A DNA stretch of 41,815 bases from contig JAGQRB010000522.1 in NCBI GenBank assembly GCA_020425925.1, positions 1 to 41,815 of the forward strand, given 5' to 3'. The stretch's first letter is position 1; the number at the start of each line of letters is the position of its first letter. Source of the DNA: Planctomycetota bacterium (lineage in GTDB: Bacteria > Planctomycetota > UBA1135 > UBA2386). Position numbers and translations under genes: made by a program. The notes below the pieces were generated by a model. The model did not search any database and was not told where the DNA came from. It was given only the letters and a program-made list of their open reading frames with translations. Of the stretch, positions 24,361-32,421 are shown in pieces.

Positions 24361-26706
24361 ATGCCGACCCTCTCCCACCATCGGTGGCTCGCGGCCGCCG
24401 CCGCGCTCTCCAGCCCCGTCCTGGCCCAGATCGCCCCCGACCGCAGCGAGCTGCACCCGGTCGCGATCGACTCCGGCTACGTCGCCAATACGAACACCGC
24501 GCCGGCCGCGCGCGGCATGCCGCTCGCAGTCTGGTCGACGGTCGTCACGGTGCCGAACGCGGCCTCGCTGCGCCTGCACTACGCCGGCGTGCTGCTCGGC
24601 GGCAAGCGCACGAGCGGCGGCGACGGCTCGTTCCTGAAGATCACCTCGCTGCGCGACGGCGCGTTCCAGACCCAGCACCTGGTGCACGTCGGGCAATGGC
24701 AGGAGACCTCGGCCTACTTCAACGGCGATTCCGTGCTGGTCGAGATCTGGGCCCAGCCGGGCACTGGCGACAACCGGCTGGTCATCGACCGCGTCACCGC
24801 CGAGCCGGAAACGGGCACCGACACGATCTGCGGTGCGACCGACGACCGCGTGCTCAGCAGCGATCCTCGCGCGGGGCGCAACCAGCCGACGGGATGCACT
24901 TCGTGGCTGATCGACGATTGTAACCACTGCCTGCTGACCGCGGGCCACTGCGCCGGCAGCGGCCTGCAGGTCATCGAGTTCAACGTGCCGCTGTCGACCG
25001 GCTCGGGCTCGCTGAACCACCCCGGGCCGCAGGACCAGTACGCGGTCGACAGCGTGTCGCTGCAGACCAACGGCGGCCAGGGCACGGGCGACGACTGGAC
25101 CTATTTCGGGGTGTTCCCCAACTCGACCACGAACCTCACGCCGTACCAGGCCAACGGCGGTCAGAGCTACGCGCTGGTGCCACCGCCGGCCGTCGGCAGC
25201 CAGAGCATCCGGGTGACCGGCTACGGCACGACGTCGTCGCCGGTGTCGCCGACGTGGAACCAGGTGCAGAAGACGCACGCGGGGCCCTACGCCTCGTTCG
25301 CCGGTACGACCGTGCGCTACACCACCGACACGACCGGTGGCAACTCGGGTTCGCCGGTGTTCCTCGACGGCACCGACCAGGCGATCGCGATCCACACCCA
25401 CGGCGGCTGCAGCGCGACCGGAGGATCCAACATCGGCACCGGTAGCAATCACCCGGGCCTGCAGGCCGCACTCGCGAACCCGCTCGGCGTCTGCGATTGC
25501 CCCGCGATCGAGTTCACCTATCCGAACGGCCTGCCGACCCTGGTGGCGCCCGACGGCTCGACGTCGATCCGCGTGCAGATCGGCGGCACGCAGACGCTGC
25601 TCGCCGGCAGCGTGCGCTTCCACGTCTCCACCGGCGGCCCGTTCCAGACGCTGGTGCCGACGCCGGCCGGCGGCAATCGCTTCGACGTCAACGTGCCGGC
25701 GGCGCCGTGCCTGACCAACGTGCAGTTCTGGTTCTCGGCGCAGGACACGACGAACGCGACCTACACCGATCCGGCGCAGGCGCCGACATCGGTCCACAGC
25801 GCGGTGGCGGGCGATGGCTCCGTCGCGATCCGCAGCTACGACTTCAACACCACGCCGCCGGGCTGGAGCGTGATCAACACCAGCCTGTCGACCGGCGCCT
25901 GGACCCGCGGCACGCCGGTCGATCCGCGCGGTCCGTCGGCCGACTTCGACGGCAGCGGCCAATGCTGGGTCACCGGCAACGTCGCGAACGAGGACGTCGA
26001 CGGCGGACCGACCGTGCTGCGGACGGAGACGTTCGACCTGAGCGCGAGCAACGATCCGCGCGTCCGCTACGCGCTCTGGTTCCAGACCGCGACCGTCGAC
26101 GACGACTTCCTGGTGGTCGAGGCCTCGCAGAACGGCGGCGGGTCGTGGATCACGATCGAGAGCCTGTCCGAGTTCCCGGGCTGGCAGCAACACGGCTTCC
26201 GCGTGCTCGACCATTTCACGAACCTGAGTCAGATCGTGGTGCGGTTCTCGGTCGCCGACCAGCCGAACAACTCGGTCTGCGAGGCCGCCGTCGACGCGTT
26301 CGGAATCGACGACACGATCTGCAACGCCGCGACCTGGACCTCGCTCGGCGGTGGCTGCGTCGGGTCGAACGGCACGCCGACGCTGGCGCTCTCGAGCCTG
26401 CCCGCGCTCGGCTCGACGTTCGCCCTCGACGCCGGCAATCTCGCCGGCGGCGCGGCGTTCATGACCGTCGGCCTCGGCCAGCAATCGCTCGCGCTGCAGC
26501 AGTTCGGCCTCGGCTTCGGCCCGGCCTGCTCGCTGCTCGTCAACGCCGACGCGGTGTTGTTCCTCGTGCAACAGGGCGGCAGCGCGACCTGGATGCTGGC
26601 GGTGCCGAACGATCCGTCGCTCGCGGGCCTGCACCTCTACAACCAGGTCATCGAGCTCAGCGCGATGTCGGCGGTTTCGAACGCCGGCGACGGCGCGATC
26701 CGGTAA
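24361..26706 (+). CDS. Secreted trypsin-like serine protease with shared C-terminal module (copy 1)
   Basis: A 781-residue exported protease. Signal peptide: residues 1-22, ending LAQ. Residues 25-150 form a beta-rich domain (LRLHYAGVLLGG, LVHVGQWQETSAYFNGD). A chymotrypsin-fold domain spans about 155-375 with CTSWLIDDCNHCLLTAGHC (His196), GDDWTYFG (Asp244/245) and TGGNSGSPVFLDG (Ser329), so the triad looks complete and disulfide cysteines flank it. An Ig-like segment follows (380-480), then a jelly-roll, MAM-like domain (about 490-650: WSVINTSLSTGAWTRG, CWVTGNVANEDVDGG). The last 125 residues, from ATWTSLGGGC, are the shared C-terminal module. It probably degrades proteins outside the cell. 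The next gene is a close paralogue in the same order. Confidence 0.9.
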   Translation: MPTLSHHRWLAAAAALSSPVLAQIAPDRSELHPVAIDSGYVANTNTAPAARGMPLAVWSTVVTVPNAASLRLHYAGVLLGGKRTSGGDGSFLKITSLRDGAFQTQHLVHVGQWQETSAYFNGDSVLVEIWAQPGTGDNRLVIDRVTAEPETGTDTICGATDDRVLSSDPRAGRNQPTGCTSWLIDDCNHCLLTAGHCAGSGLQVIEFNVPLSTGSGSLNHPGPQDQYAVDSVSLQTNGGQGTGDDWTYFGVFPNSTTNLTPYQANGGQSYALVPPPAVGSQSIRVTGYGTTSSPVSPTWNQVQKTHAGPYASFAGTTVRYTTDTTGGNSGSPVFLDGTDQAIAIHTHGGCSATGGSNIGTGSNHPGLQAALANPLGVCDCPAIEFTYPNGLPTLVAPDGSTSIRVQIGGTQTLLAGSVRFHVSTGGPFQTLVPTPAGGNRFDVNVPAAPCLTNVQFWFSAQDTTNATYTDPAQAPTSVHSAVAGDGSVAIRSYDFNTTPPGWSVINTSLSTGAWTRGTPVDPRGPSADFDGSGQCWVTGNVANEDVDGGPTVLRTETFDLSASNDPRVRYALWFQTATVDDDFLVVEASQNGGGSWITIESLSEFPGWQQHGFRVLDHFTNLSQIVVRFSVADQPNNSVCEAAVDAFGIDDTICNAATWTSLGGGCVGSNGTPTLALSSLPALGSTFALDAGNLAGGAAFMTVGLGQQSLALQQFGLGFGPACSLLVNADAVLFLVQQGGSATWMLAVPNDPSLAGLHLYNQVIELSAMSAVSNAGDGAIR
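26329..26703 (+). other. Shared C-terminal module, copy C (protease 1)
   Basis: 125 residues from ATWTSLGGGC, with LPALGSTFALDAGNLAGG, LGFGPACSLLVN, VPNDPSLAGLHLYNQVIELS and a terminal VSNAGDGAIR. It differs from copy E by few residues in the last third. Confidence 0.85.
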
Positions 26707-26726
26707 CACCCGCCGCGCCGCCCGGT

Positions 26727-26742
26727 CGCCGGACAACCGGCG
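26727..26742 (+). terminator. Small hairpin between the tandem proteases
   Basis: CGCCGG (26727-26732) and CCGGCG (26737-26742) pair perfectly around an ACAA loop, 20 bases after the first protease stop and just before the promoter-like TATCCT of the second gene. The stem is short and lacks a T-tract, so a terminator role is tentative. Confidence 0.3.
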
Positions 26743-26748
26743 GCCGGG

Positions 26749-26754
26749 TATCCT
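26749..26754 (+). promoter_or_regulatory. -10-like TATCCT upstream of second serine protease
   Basis: TATCCT in GTATCCTG, 31 bases before the ATG, repeats the arrangement in front of the first copy. It suggests that each paralogue has its own promoter rather than one operon transcript. Confidence 0.35.
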
Positions 26755-26785
26755 GCCGAGCAGCTCTCCCAGCCTGCCCAACGCA

Positions 26786-29128
26786 ATGCCGACCCGCTAC
26801 CTTCGTCGGTTGATCGCGGCCACCGCCGTGCTCACCGCCCCTCTGCTCGCCCAGATCGCCCCCGACCGCAGCGAGGTCCACCCGCTGGCGATCGACTCGG
26901 GTTTCGTCGCCAACACCAACCCGGCGCCGGCGGTGCGGGCGTTGCCGCTCGCCGTCTGGTCGACGGTGGTCACCGTGCCCAACTCGACGTCGCTGCGCCT
27001 GCACTACAGCGGCGTGCTGCTTGCCGGCAGCCGCACGCCCGGCCGCGACGGCTCGTTCCTCAAGATCACCTCGCTGCTGGACGGCGCATTCCAGACCCAG
27101 CATCTGGTGCACGTCGGACAGTGGCAGGAGACCTCGGCCTACTTCAACGGCGATTCGGTGCTGGTCGAGATCTGGGCGCAGCCGGGGACCGGTGACAACC
27201 GCCTGATGATCGACCGCGTCAGCGCCGAACCGGACACCGGCACCGACTCGCTCTGCAATGCGACCGACAACCGCGTGCTCAGCAACGATCCACGCGTCGG
27301 CCGCAACTTCCCGATGGGATGCACCTCATGGCTCATCGACGATTGCAGCCACTGCTTGCTGACCGCGGGCCATTGCGCCGGCGCGCTCTCGGTCATCCAG
27401 TTCAACGTGCCGTCGTCGACAATGGCTGGCGCGATCGTGCACCCCCCGCCGCAGGACCAGTACATGTTCGATCCCGCTTCGGTGCAGCGGAGTATCGCCG
27501 CCGTTGCGGGCGACGACTGGGCCTACTTCGGGGTGTACGCCAACAGCACGACCAACCTCACGCCGTACGAGGCCAACGGCGGGCAGAGCTACGTGCTGAC
27601 GCCGGCGCCGACGAGCACGACACAGAGCATCCGCGTGACGGGCTTCGGCACGACCTCGCCGCCCATTCCGGCGACGTGGAACCAGGTGCAGACGACGCAC
27701 GCCGGGCCGTTCGATGCGCTCGCCGGCACGGAAGTGCGCTACGAGGTCGACACCACCAGCGGCAACTCGGGTTCGCCGGTGGTCCTCGACGGCACCGACC
27801 AGGCGATCGCGATCCACACCCACGGCGGCTGCGACACGCTGGGATGGAACTCCGGCACCGACACCAACCACCAGGACCTGCAGAACGCGCTCGCGAACCC
27901 GAAAGGCGTCTGCAGGTGCCCCGCGATCGAGTTCTCCTATCCCAATCAGCTGCCGTCCGTGGTCGCGCCCAACGGTACGACCACGATCCGCGTGCAGATC
28001 GGCGGCCCGCAGACCTTGCTCGCCGGCAGCGTGCGGTTCCATGTCTCCACCGGCGGCGCGTTCCAGACGCTGGTGCCGAACCCGGTCGGCAACGATCAGT
28101 TCGACGTCGAAGTGCCGGCGGCGGTGTGCCTCACGAGCATCCAGTTCTGGTTCTCGGCTCAGGATACCGCAATGGTGACCTACACCGATCCCGAACAGGC
28201 ACCGACGTCGGTCTACCAGGCGATCGCGGGCGACAACGCGGTCGCGATCCGCAACTACGACTTCAACACGGCGCCACCGGGCTGGAGCGTGATCAACACC
28301 AGCCTGTCGACCGGCGCCTGGACCCGCGCCACACCGCTCGACCCCCAGGGCCCGACGGCCGACTTCGACGGCAGCGGCCAGTGTTGGGTCACCGGCAACG
28401 TCGCGAACGAGGACGTCGACGGCGGCCCGACCGTGCTGCGCACGGAGACGTTCGACCTCAGCACTGCCACCGATCCGCGTGTCCGCTACGCACTCTGGTT
28501 CGAGAACACGAACGTCGGCGACGACGTCCTGCTGGTCGAGGCATCGGACAACGGCGGTGGCTCGTGGACGACGATCGAGACCCTGTCGGCGTTCCCGGGC
28601 TGGCAGCAACACGGCTTCCGCGTACTCGATCACTTCACGAACATGAGCCAGATCGTGGTGCGGTTCTCGGTTGCCGACAGCGCGAGCAACTCGCTGTGCG
28701 AAGCCGCGATCGATGCGTTCAGGATCGACGACTCGACCTGCCTGCCGGCGAGCTGGACCTCGCTCGGCGGCGGCTGCCCGGGCACCAACGGCATCCCGGT
28801 GCTCACGGCCTCGGTCCTGCCCGCGCTCGGCGCGACCTTCACGCTCGACGTGACCAATCTCGCAGGCGGCATCGCGCTCATGGTCTTCGGCGACAACCAG
28901 CAGTCGGTCCCGCTGCAGCCGCTCGGCCTCGGTTTCGGCCCGGGCTGTACGCTGCTCGTGACGGGCGAGGCGATCTTGACCCTGTCGCAGCAGGGTGGCA
29001 GCGCGACCTGGACGCTCGATGTCCCGAACGATCCGTCGTTCGCGGGGCAGCAGTTCTACAACCAGGTCGCCGAGCTCGAGGCAACGACGTCGTCGCTGTC
29101 GAACGCCGGCGAAGCCACGATCCGGTAG
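26786..29128 (+). CDS. Secreted trypsin-like serine protease with shared C-terminal module (copy 2)
   Basis: A 780-residue paralogue of the preceding gene with the same domain order: signal peptide (RLIAATAVLTAPLLAQ), beta-rich N-terminal domain, chymotrypsin-fold protease with His196 (CLLTAGHC), Asp243/244 (GDDWAYFG) and Ser328 (SGNSGSPV), Ig-like and MAM-like domains, and the shared C-terminal module from ASWTSLGGGC. Long stretches are identical, e.g. LVHVGQWQETSAYFNGDSVL and WSVINTSLSTGAWTR. The surface loops differ most, for example the segment between the catalytic His and Asp and the loop after HTHGGC. This suggests duplication followed by change of substrate preference. The C-terminal end (FYNQVAELEATTSSLSNAG) is more divergent from copy 1 than is that of the next gene, an unexpected pattern. 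Confidence 0.9.
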   Translation: MPTRYLRRLIAATAVLTAPLLAQIAPDRSEVHPLAIDSGFVANTNPAPAVRALPLAVWSTVVTVPNSTSLRLHYSGVLLAGSRTPGRDGSFLKITSLLDGAFQTQHLVHVGQWQETSAYFNGDSVLVEIWAQPGTGDNRLMIDRVSAEPDTGTDSLCNATDNRVLSNDPRVGRNFPMGCTSWLIDDCSHCLLTAGHCAGALSVIQFNVPSSTMAGAIVHPPPQDQYMFDPASVQRSIAAVAGDDWAYFGVYANSTTNLTPYEANGGQSYVLTPAPTSTTQSIRVTGFGTTSPPIPATWNQVQTTHAGPFDALAGTEVRYEVDTTSGNSGSPVVLDGTDQAIAIHTHGGCDTLGWNSGTDTNHQDLQNALANPKGVCRCPAIEFSYPNQLPSVVAPNGTTTIRVQIGGPQTLLAGSVRFHVSTGGAFQTLVPNPVGNDQFDVEVPAAVCLTSIQFWFSAQDTAMVTYTDPEQAPTSVYQAIAGDNAVAIRNYDFNTAPPGWSVINTSLSTGAWTRATPLDPQGPTADFDGSGQCWVTGNVANEDVDGGPTVLRTETFDLSTATDPRVRYALWFENTNVGDDVLLVEASDNGGGSWTTIETLSAFPGWQQHGFRVLDHFTNMSQIVVRFSVADSASNSLCEAAIDAFRIDDSTCLPASWTSLGGGCPGTNGIPVLTASVLPALGATFTLDVTNLAGGIALMVFGDNQQSVPLQPLGLGFGPGCTLLVTGEAILTLSQQGGSATWTLDVPNDPSFAGQQFYNQVAELEATTSSLSNAGEATIR
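28748..29125 (+). other. Shared C-terminal module, copy D (protease 2)
   Basis: 126 residues from ASWTSLGGGC, with LPALGATFTLDVTNLAGG, LGLGFGPGCTLLVTG, VPNDPSFAGQQFYNQVAELE and a terminal LSNAGEATIR. It is more divergent at its end than copies C and E. Confidence 0.85.
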
Positions 29129-29159
29129 ACTCGGTCCGCCCCGATCCTCGCACCACACC

Positions 29160-30257
29160 ATGAGCCAACTCACCCGCTTCGCGTCACTCTCCGCCCTCGC
29201 AGCCCTCGGCCTCGCTTCGTTCGGCTCCGCCCAGACCAGCGAGTACTACGTCATGGCCGGCGACCAGGGCATGTTCCACGTGCTACAGGGCGGCGCCCTG
29301 ATACGCAGCTGGACCCCGGCGGCCGGCACGGCGCAGTACCAATACGCGCTGGTCGTGACGAACACGATCAAGACGATGGGTGCCAACGTCGGCGACATCG
29401 GCGCCGAGTACGATCTCAACGGTGTCGACCTCGGCCCGCGCTACACGCACCCGGCCGGCCCTTCGCGGGCGTGGGACGGCACCACCGACGGCACCAACTT
29501 CTACGCGATCGACTCCGCCGGCATGGTCTATCAGTTCGACCAGAGCTGGGCCAACCCGGTGGCGCTGTTCGACGCCGGTGGCATCGGCGCGCTGACCTAC
29601 GATCCCACCGACAACACGTTGTGGTGCTCGCAGTTCTCGACGACGGATGTCACGCACTACACGCTCGCCGGCACGGTGCTCGGGTCGTTCAGCACCGGGC
29701 ACACCCAGAACATGGCGCTGGCGCTCGATCACGCCGACAACACGCTCTGGCTGCACGACCGCACGACGCAGGGCACCTTCGAGCAGTGGAGCAAGGCCGG
29801 CGTCATGCTCAACCGGATCGCGATCGCCGGCATGTCGACGCAGAACGCGCTCGGCGGCGAGATGCCGTTCATGGCGGGCGCGACCTGGATGTCGATCGGC
29901 GGCGGCTGCGCCGGCCCGGCCGGGACGGCGGCGCTGACGGCCTCGAACCCGCCGGCGATCGGTTCGACCTTCGCGCTCGACGCCAACAACCTCTCCGGCG
30001 GCGCCGCGTTCATGGTCATGGGCCTCGGCCAGCAGCAGCTGCCGCTGCAGCCGTTCGGCTTCGGCTTCGGCGCGGGCTGCACGCTGCTGGTGAACTCGGA
30101 CGCGGTGCAGTTCCTGGTGCAACAGAACGGCAGCTCGAGCTGGACGCTGCCGGTGCCGAACAACCCGGGGCTCGCGGGTCTGCATCTCTACAACCAGGTC
30201 ATCGAGCTCAGCGCGATGTCGGCGGTGTCGAACGCCGGCGACGGTACGATCCAGTAG
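29160..30257 (+). CDS. Secreted propeller-like protein with shared C-terminal module
   Basis: A 365-residue exported protein. I chose the ATG at 29160 because it begins a clear signal peptide (RFASLSALAALGLASFGSAQ); sequence upstream belongs to the preceding gene. Residues about 22-240 contain repeats of the form GTNFYAIDSAGMVYQFDQSW, DPTDNTLWCSQFSTTDVTHY and DHADNTLWLHDRTTQGTFEQW, resembling a beta-propeller. No catalytic motif is seen. The last 125 residues (from ATWMSIGGGC) are the shared C-terminal module and are nearly identical at their end to those of the first protease. It starts 31 bases after the second protease, so it may be co-transcribed or use its own -10-like TAGACT (29126-29131). 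Function unknown. Confidence 0.85.
   Translation: MSQLTRFASLSALAALGLASFGSAQTSEYYVMAGDQGMFHVLQGGALIRSWTPAAGTAQYQYALVVTNTIKTMGANVGDIGAEYDLNGVDLGPRYTHPAGPSRAWDGTTDGTNFYAIDSAGMVYQFDQSWANPVALFDAGGIGALTYDPTDNTLWCSQFSTTDVTHYTLAGTVLGSFSTGHTQNMALALDHADNTLWLHDRTTQGTFEQWSKAGVMLNRIAIAGMSTQNALGGEMPFMAGATWMSIGGGCAGPAGTAALTASNPPAIGSTFALDANNLSGGAAFMVMGLGQQQLPLQPFGFGFGAGCTLLVNSDAVQFLVQQNGSSSWTLPVPNNPGLAGLHLYNQVIELSAMSAVSNAGDGTIQ
29880..30254 (+). other. Shared C-terminal module, copy E (propeller-like protein)
   Basis: 125 residues from ATWMSIGGGC, with PPAIGSTFALDANNLSGG, FGFGAGCTLLVN, VPNNPGLAGLHLYNQVIELS and a terminal VSNAGDGTIQ. The protein's N-terminal domain is unrelated to the proteases, so the module moves as a unit. 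Confidence 0.85.
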
Positions 30258-30276
30258 TCACGTCGCCGGCGCCGCG

Positions 30277-30696
30277 TCAATACAACATGAAGTACACGAC
30301 CACCCCGGTGACCGAGACATAGAGCCAGATCGGCGCGGTGATCTTCGCCCACTTGCGATGCTTCGCCCGCCGGTCCTTCAGTCCGAGCACCACCGTCGTC
30401 GCGATCAGCGGCACCTGCAGCGCAGCGAGCACGACGTGCGAGATCAGCAGCGCGAAGTAGACCTTGCGCATCGCGCCCTCGCCCTGGTACTTCACAGGCT
30501 CGGCGTTGGCGTGATAGACCAGATAGCAGGCCAGGAACGCGGCCGACACGCCGACCGCGGTCAGCATGAGCTTCTTGTGCAGCTCGGTCTTGCCGCGCTT
30601 GATCGCGATCAAGCCGGCGACGATGAGCACGAGCGCCAGTCCGTTGAGCACGGCGTCGACGGTGGCGAGGATGCGGAAGTCGAAGGCGGCGAGCAT
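30277..30696 (-). CDS. ctaM: DUF420 / CtaM-like cytochrome oxidase assembly membrane protein
   Basis: A 139-residue membrane protein of the DUF420 family with four hydrophobic segments: ATVDAVLNGLALVLIVAGLI, KKLMLTAVGVSAAFLACYLV, YFALLISHVVLAALQVPLIA and APIWLYVSVTGVVVYFMLY. Conserved polar residues lie in RGKTELHKKLML, VYHAN and LLISHVVLA, the latter with His. In Firmicutes, DUF420 proteins (CtaM, YozB) are needed for heme-copper oxidase maturation. It sits at the end of a same-strand run with ctaA, ctaB and an ABC transporter, which fits that role. The stop is 19 bases from the convergent stop of the propeller-like gene. Confidence 0.88.
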   Translation of the reverse strand: MLAAFDFRILATVDAVLNGLALVLIVAGLIAIKRGKTELHKKLMLTAVGVSAAFLACYLVYHANAEPVKYQGEGAMRKVYFALLISHVVLAALQVPLIATTVVLGLKDRRAKHRKWAKITAPIWLYVSVTGVVVYFMLY

Positions 30697-30703
30697 CGCG
30701 GAC

Positions 30704-31465
30704 TCAGGTGGCGTTGCGGACGCTGCGGCGGGTGGCGACGAAGGTGCCGAGCGCGAAGGTCGCGAACGCGAACAGCGCGGTGCCTAGCAGGCAGACGCCG
30801 AGCGATGGCACACCCGGAACCTCGCCCTGCATCACGTTGCGCAGCGCGCCGACGCCGTAGGTCATCGGGTTGACGAAGCGGATCCAGCTCAGCGCCGGGT
30901 GGGCCTGGTCCATCGGGAAGAACGCCCCCGACAGCAGCAGCATCGGCATGAACAGCACCATCATGATGCCGTGGTAGCCCGCGGTGCTGTCGAGCAGCCA
31001 CGCCAGCGTGAACCCCATGCCGGTGACGGCGACCGCGAGCAGCGCCAACACGCCGAGCACGGCCGGCAGCGTGCTCCAGCCAAAACTCACGCCGGCGAGC
31101 GGCCCGAGCAACAGGAACACGATCGCGAGTCCGAGGCCGAGCGTCGCGCCGCCGAGAATCTTGCCGAGCGCGATCGCGGCGCGCGGCACCGGCGAGACCA
31201 GCACGCCCTGGAGGAAGCCCTCCTTGCGGTCCTCGATCACCGTGATCGTCGAGAAGATCGCGGTGAACAGCGTGATCATCGCCAGCGTGCCGACGAAGAA
31301 GTACTGGCCGTAGTCGACGCCCGCCGGCTTGAACGAGCCGTGCAGCGCGCCGCTGAACAACACCCAGAAGATCACCGGCTGCAGCAGCGAACCGGTCAGG
31401 CGCGATCGGTCGCGCAGGAAGCGCACGATCTCGCGATGCCACAACGCCAGGGTCGCACGGATCAT
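30704..31465 (-). CDS. ABC-2 type transporter permease
   Basis: A 253-residue integral-membrane subunit with six predicted helices, of the ABC-2 export permease type. Visible features are the amphipathic start ATLALWHREIVRFLRDRSRL, IEDRKEGFLQGVLVSPVPR (the conserved cytoplasmic coupling segment), FMPMLLLSGAFFPMDQAHPA and WIRFVNPMTYGVGALRNVM, the last being the ABC-2 signature. The ATG overlaps the stop of the ATPase gene (ATGA), so the pair is co-translated. It lies between ctaB and the DUF420 gene, and therefore may export something used in cytochrome oxidase assembly. The substrate is not visible in the sequence. Confidence 0.93.
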   Translation of the reverse strand: MIRATLALWHREIVRFLRDRSRLTGSLLQPVIFWVLFSGALHGSFKPAGVDYGQYFFVGTLAMITLFTAIFSTITVIEDRKEGFLQGVLVSPVPRAAIALGKILGGATLGLGLAIVFLLLGPLAGVSFGWSTLPAVLGVLALLAVAVTGMGFTLAWLLDSTAGYHGIMMVLFMPMLLLSGAFFPMDQAHPALSWIRFVNPMTYGVGALRNVMQGEVPGVPSLGVCLLGTALFAFATFALGTFVATRRSVRNAT

Positions 31466-32421
31466 CGCCGCCTCCGCTTCTTCTTGCCCTGCGCTTCGGG
31501 TTCGCGGACCTCGAAGCGCTTACCGGTCTTGTGCAGGAACACGTCGTTCAGCGACGGATGCGCCAGCTGCAGACGCTGGATGCGATCGCCTTGCTGCTGC
31601 ATCAGGGCCGGCACGAGCTCGTGCACCTTGGCGCCCTCGAGGCGCAACACACCCTCGACGACCGTCGCACCGGCGGCGATCTCCGGTGGCAGCGCGCGGC
31701 GCATCGCCTCGACGTCGTCGCTCTCGATCTCGAGCACCTGGCCGCCGACCTCGCGCACGAGCTCGGCCGGCGAACCCTCGGCGACGATGCGGCCCTCGTC
31801 GAGCAGCGTGATCCGGTTGGCGCCCACCGCCTCGTCCATGATGTGGGTCGTGAACAGCACCGTCAGGCCCTCCTGCTCGCGCAGCACGTCCCACATCTCG
31901 GTGCGCGCGACCGGATCGAGCCCGGTGCTGGCCTCGTCGAGCAGCACGATCTCGGGCCGCCCGAGCAGGCACTTCGCGATCTCGACCCGCCGCCGCAGAC
32001 CACCCGACAGCTCGTCGACGAGGTCGCGTTCGCGATCGGCGAGACGCGTCGCCTCCAGCACAGCGGCGATGCGATCGCGCAGCTCGGTGCCGGCGAGGCC
32101 GAGCAGCGCGCCGGCGTAGCGCAAGTTCTCGCCGACCTTCAGCTTCTTGTCGACCGCCGGCGACTGGAACACCACCCCGATGCGCCGGCGGATCGCGGCG
32201 GCGTCGCTGCGGAGGTCGAGGCCGAGCATCTCGACCCGCCCCTGCTGCAGCGGCACCAGCGTCGACAGCAGGCGGAACAGCGTCGACTTGCCCGATCCGT
32301 TCGGTCCGAGGAAGCCGTGGGCGGCGCCACGCGCGACCGTGAAGCCGACGCCGGCGAGCGCCCGGCGTTCGCCGTAGACGAACTCGAGCCCTTCGGCTTG
32401 CACCGCGAGATCTGTTGTCAC
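31462..32421 (-). CDS. ABC transporter ATP-binding protein
   Basis: A 319-residue ATPase of the drug/export (CcmA/NodI-like) class. Walker A is GPNGSGKST (residues 39-47), the signature is DELSGGLRRR, Walker B is EIVLLDEAS and the H-loop is LFTTHIMDE. The C-terminus beyond residue ~225 has an extra regulatory-like region (VLEIESDDVEAMRRALPPE) and a basic tail (GKKKRRRR). I chose the GTG at 32421 because it overlaps the ctaB stop as GTGA, like the other junctions in this cluster; an ATG at 32433 would add four residues. It pairs with the downstream permease gene. Confidence 0.92.
   Translation of the reverse strand: MTTDLAVQAEGLEFVYGERRALAGVGFTVARGAAHGFLGPNGSGKSTLFRLLSTLVPLQQGRVEMLGLDLRSDAAAIRRRIGVVFQSPAVDKKLKVGENLRYAGALLGLAGTELRDRIAAVLEATRLADRERDLVDELSGGLRRRVEIAKCLLGRPEIVLLDEASTGLDPVARTEMWDVLREQEGLTVLFTTHIMDEAVGANRITLLDEGRIVAEGSPAELVREVGGQVLEIESDDVEAMRRALPPEIAAGATVVEGVLRLEGAKVHELVPALMQQQGDRIQRLQLAHPSLNDVFLHKTGKRFEVREPEAQGKKKRRRR

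Larger units (their letters stand above)
24361..29128 (+). repeat. Tandem gene duplication of about 2.35 kb
   Basis: The two serine protease genes 24361-26706 and 26786-29128 are head-to-tail copies of near-equal length. They are similar along their entire length, with long runs of identical bases including third codon positions (for instance around 25858-25908 and 28276-28326). The intergenic promoter-like octamer is duplicated too, so the repeat unit probably includes upstream sequence. Confidence 0.85.
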
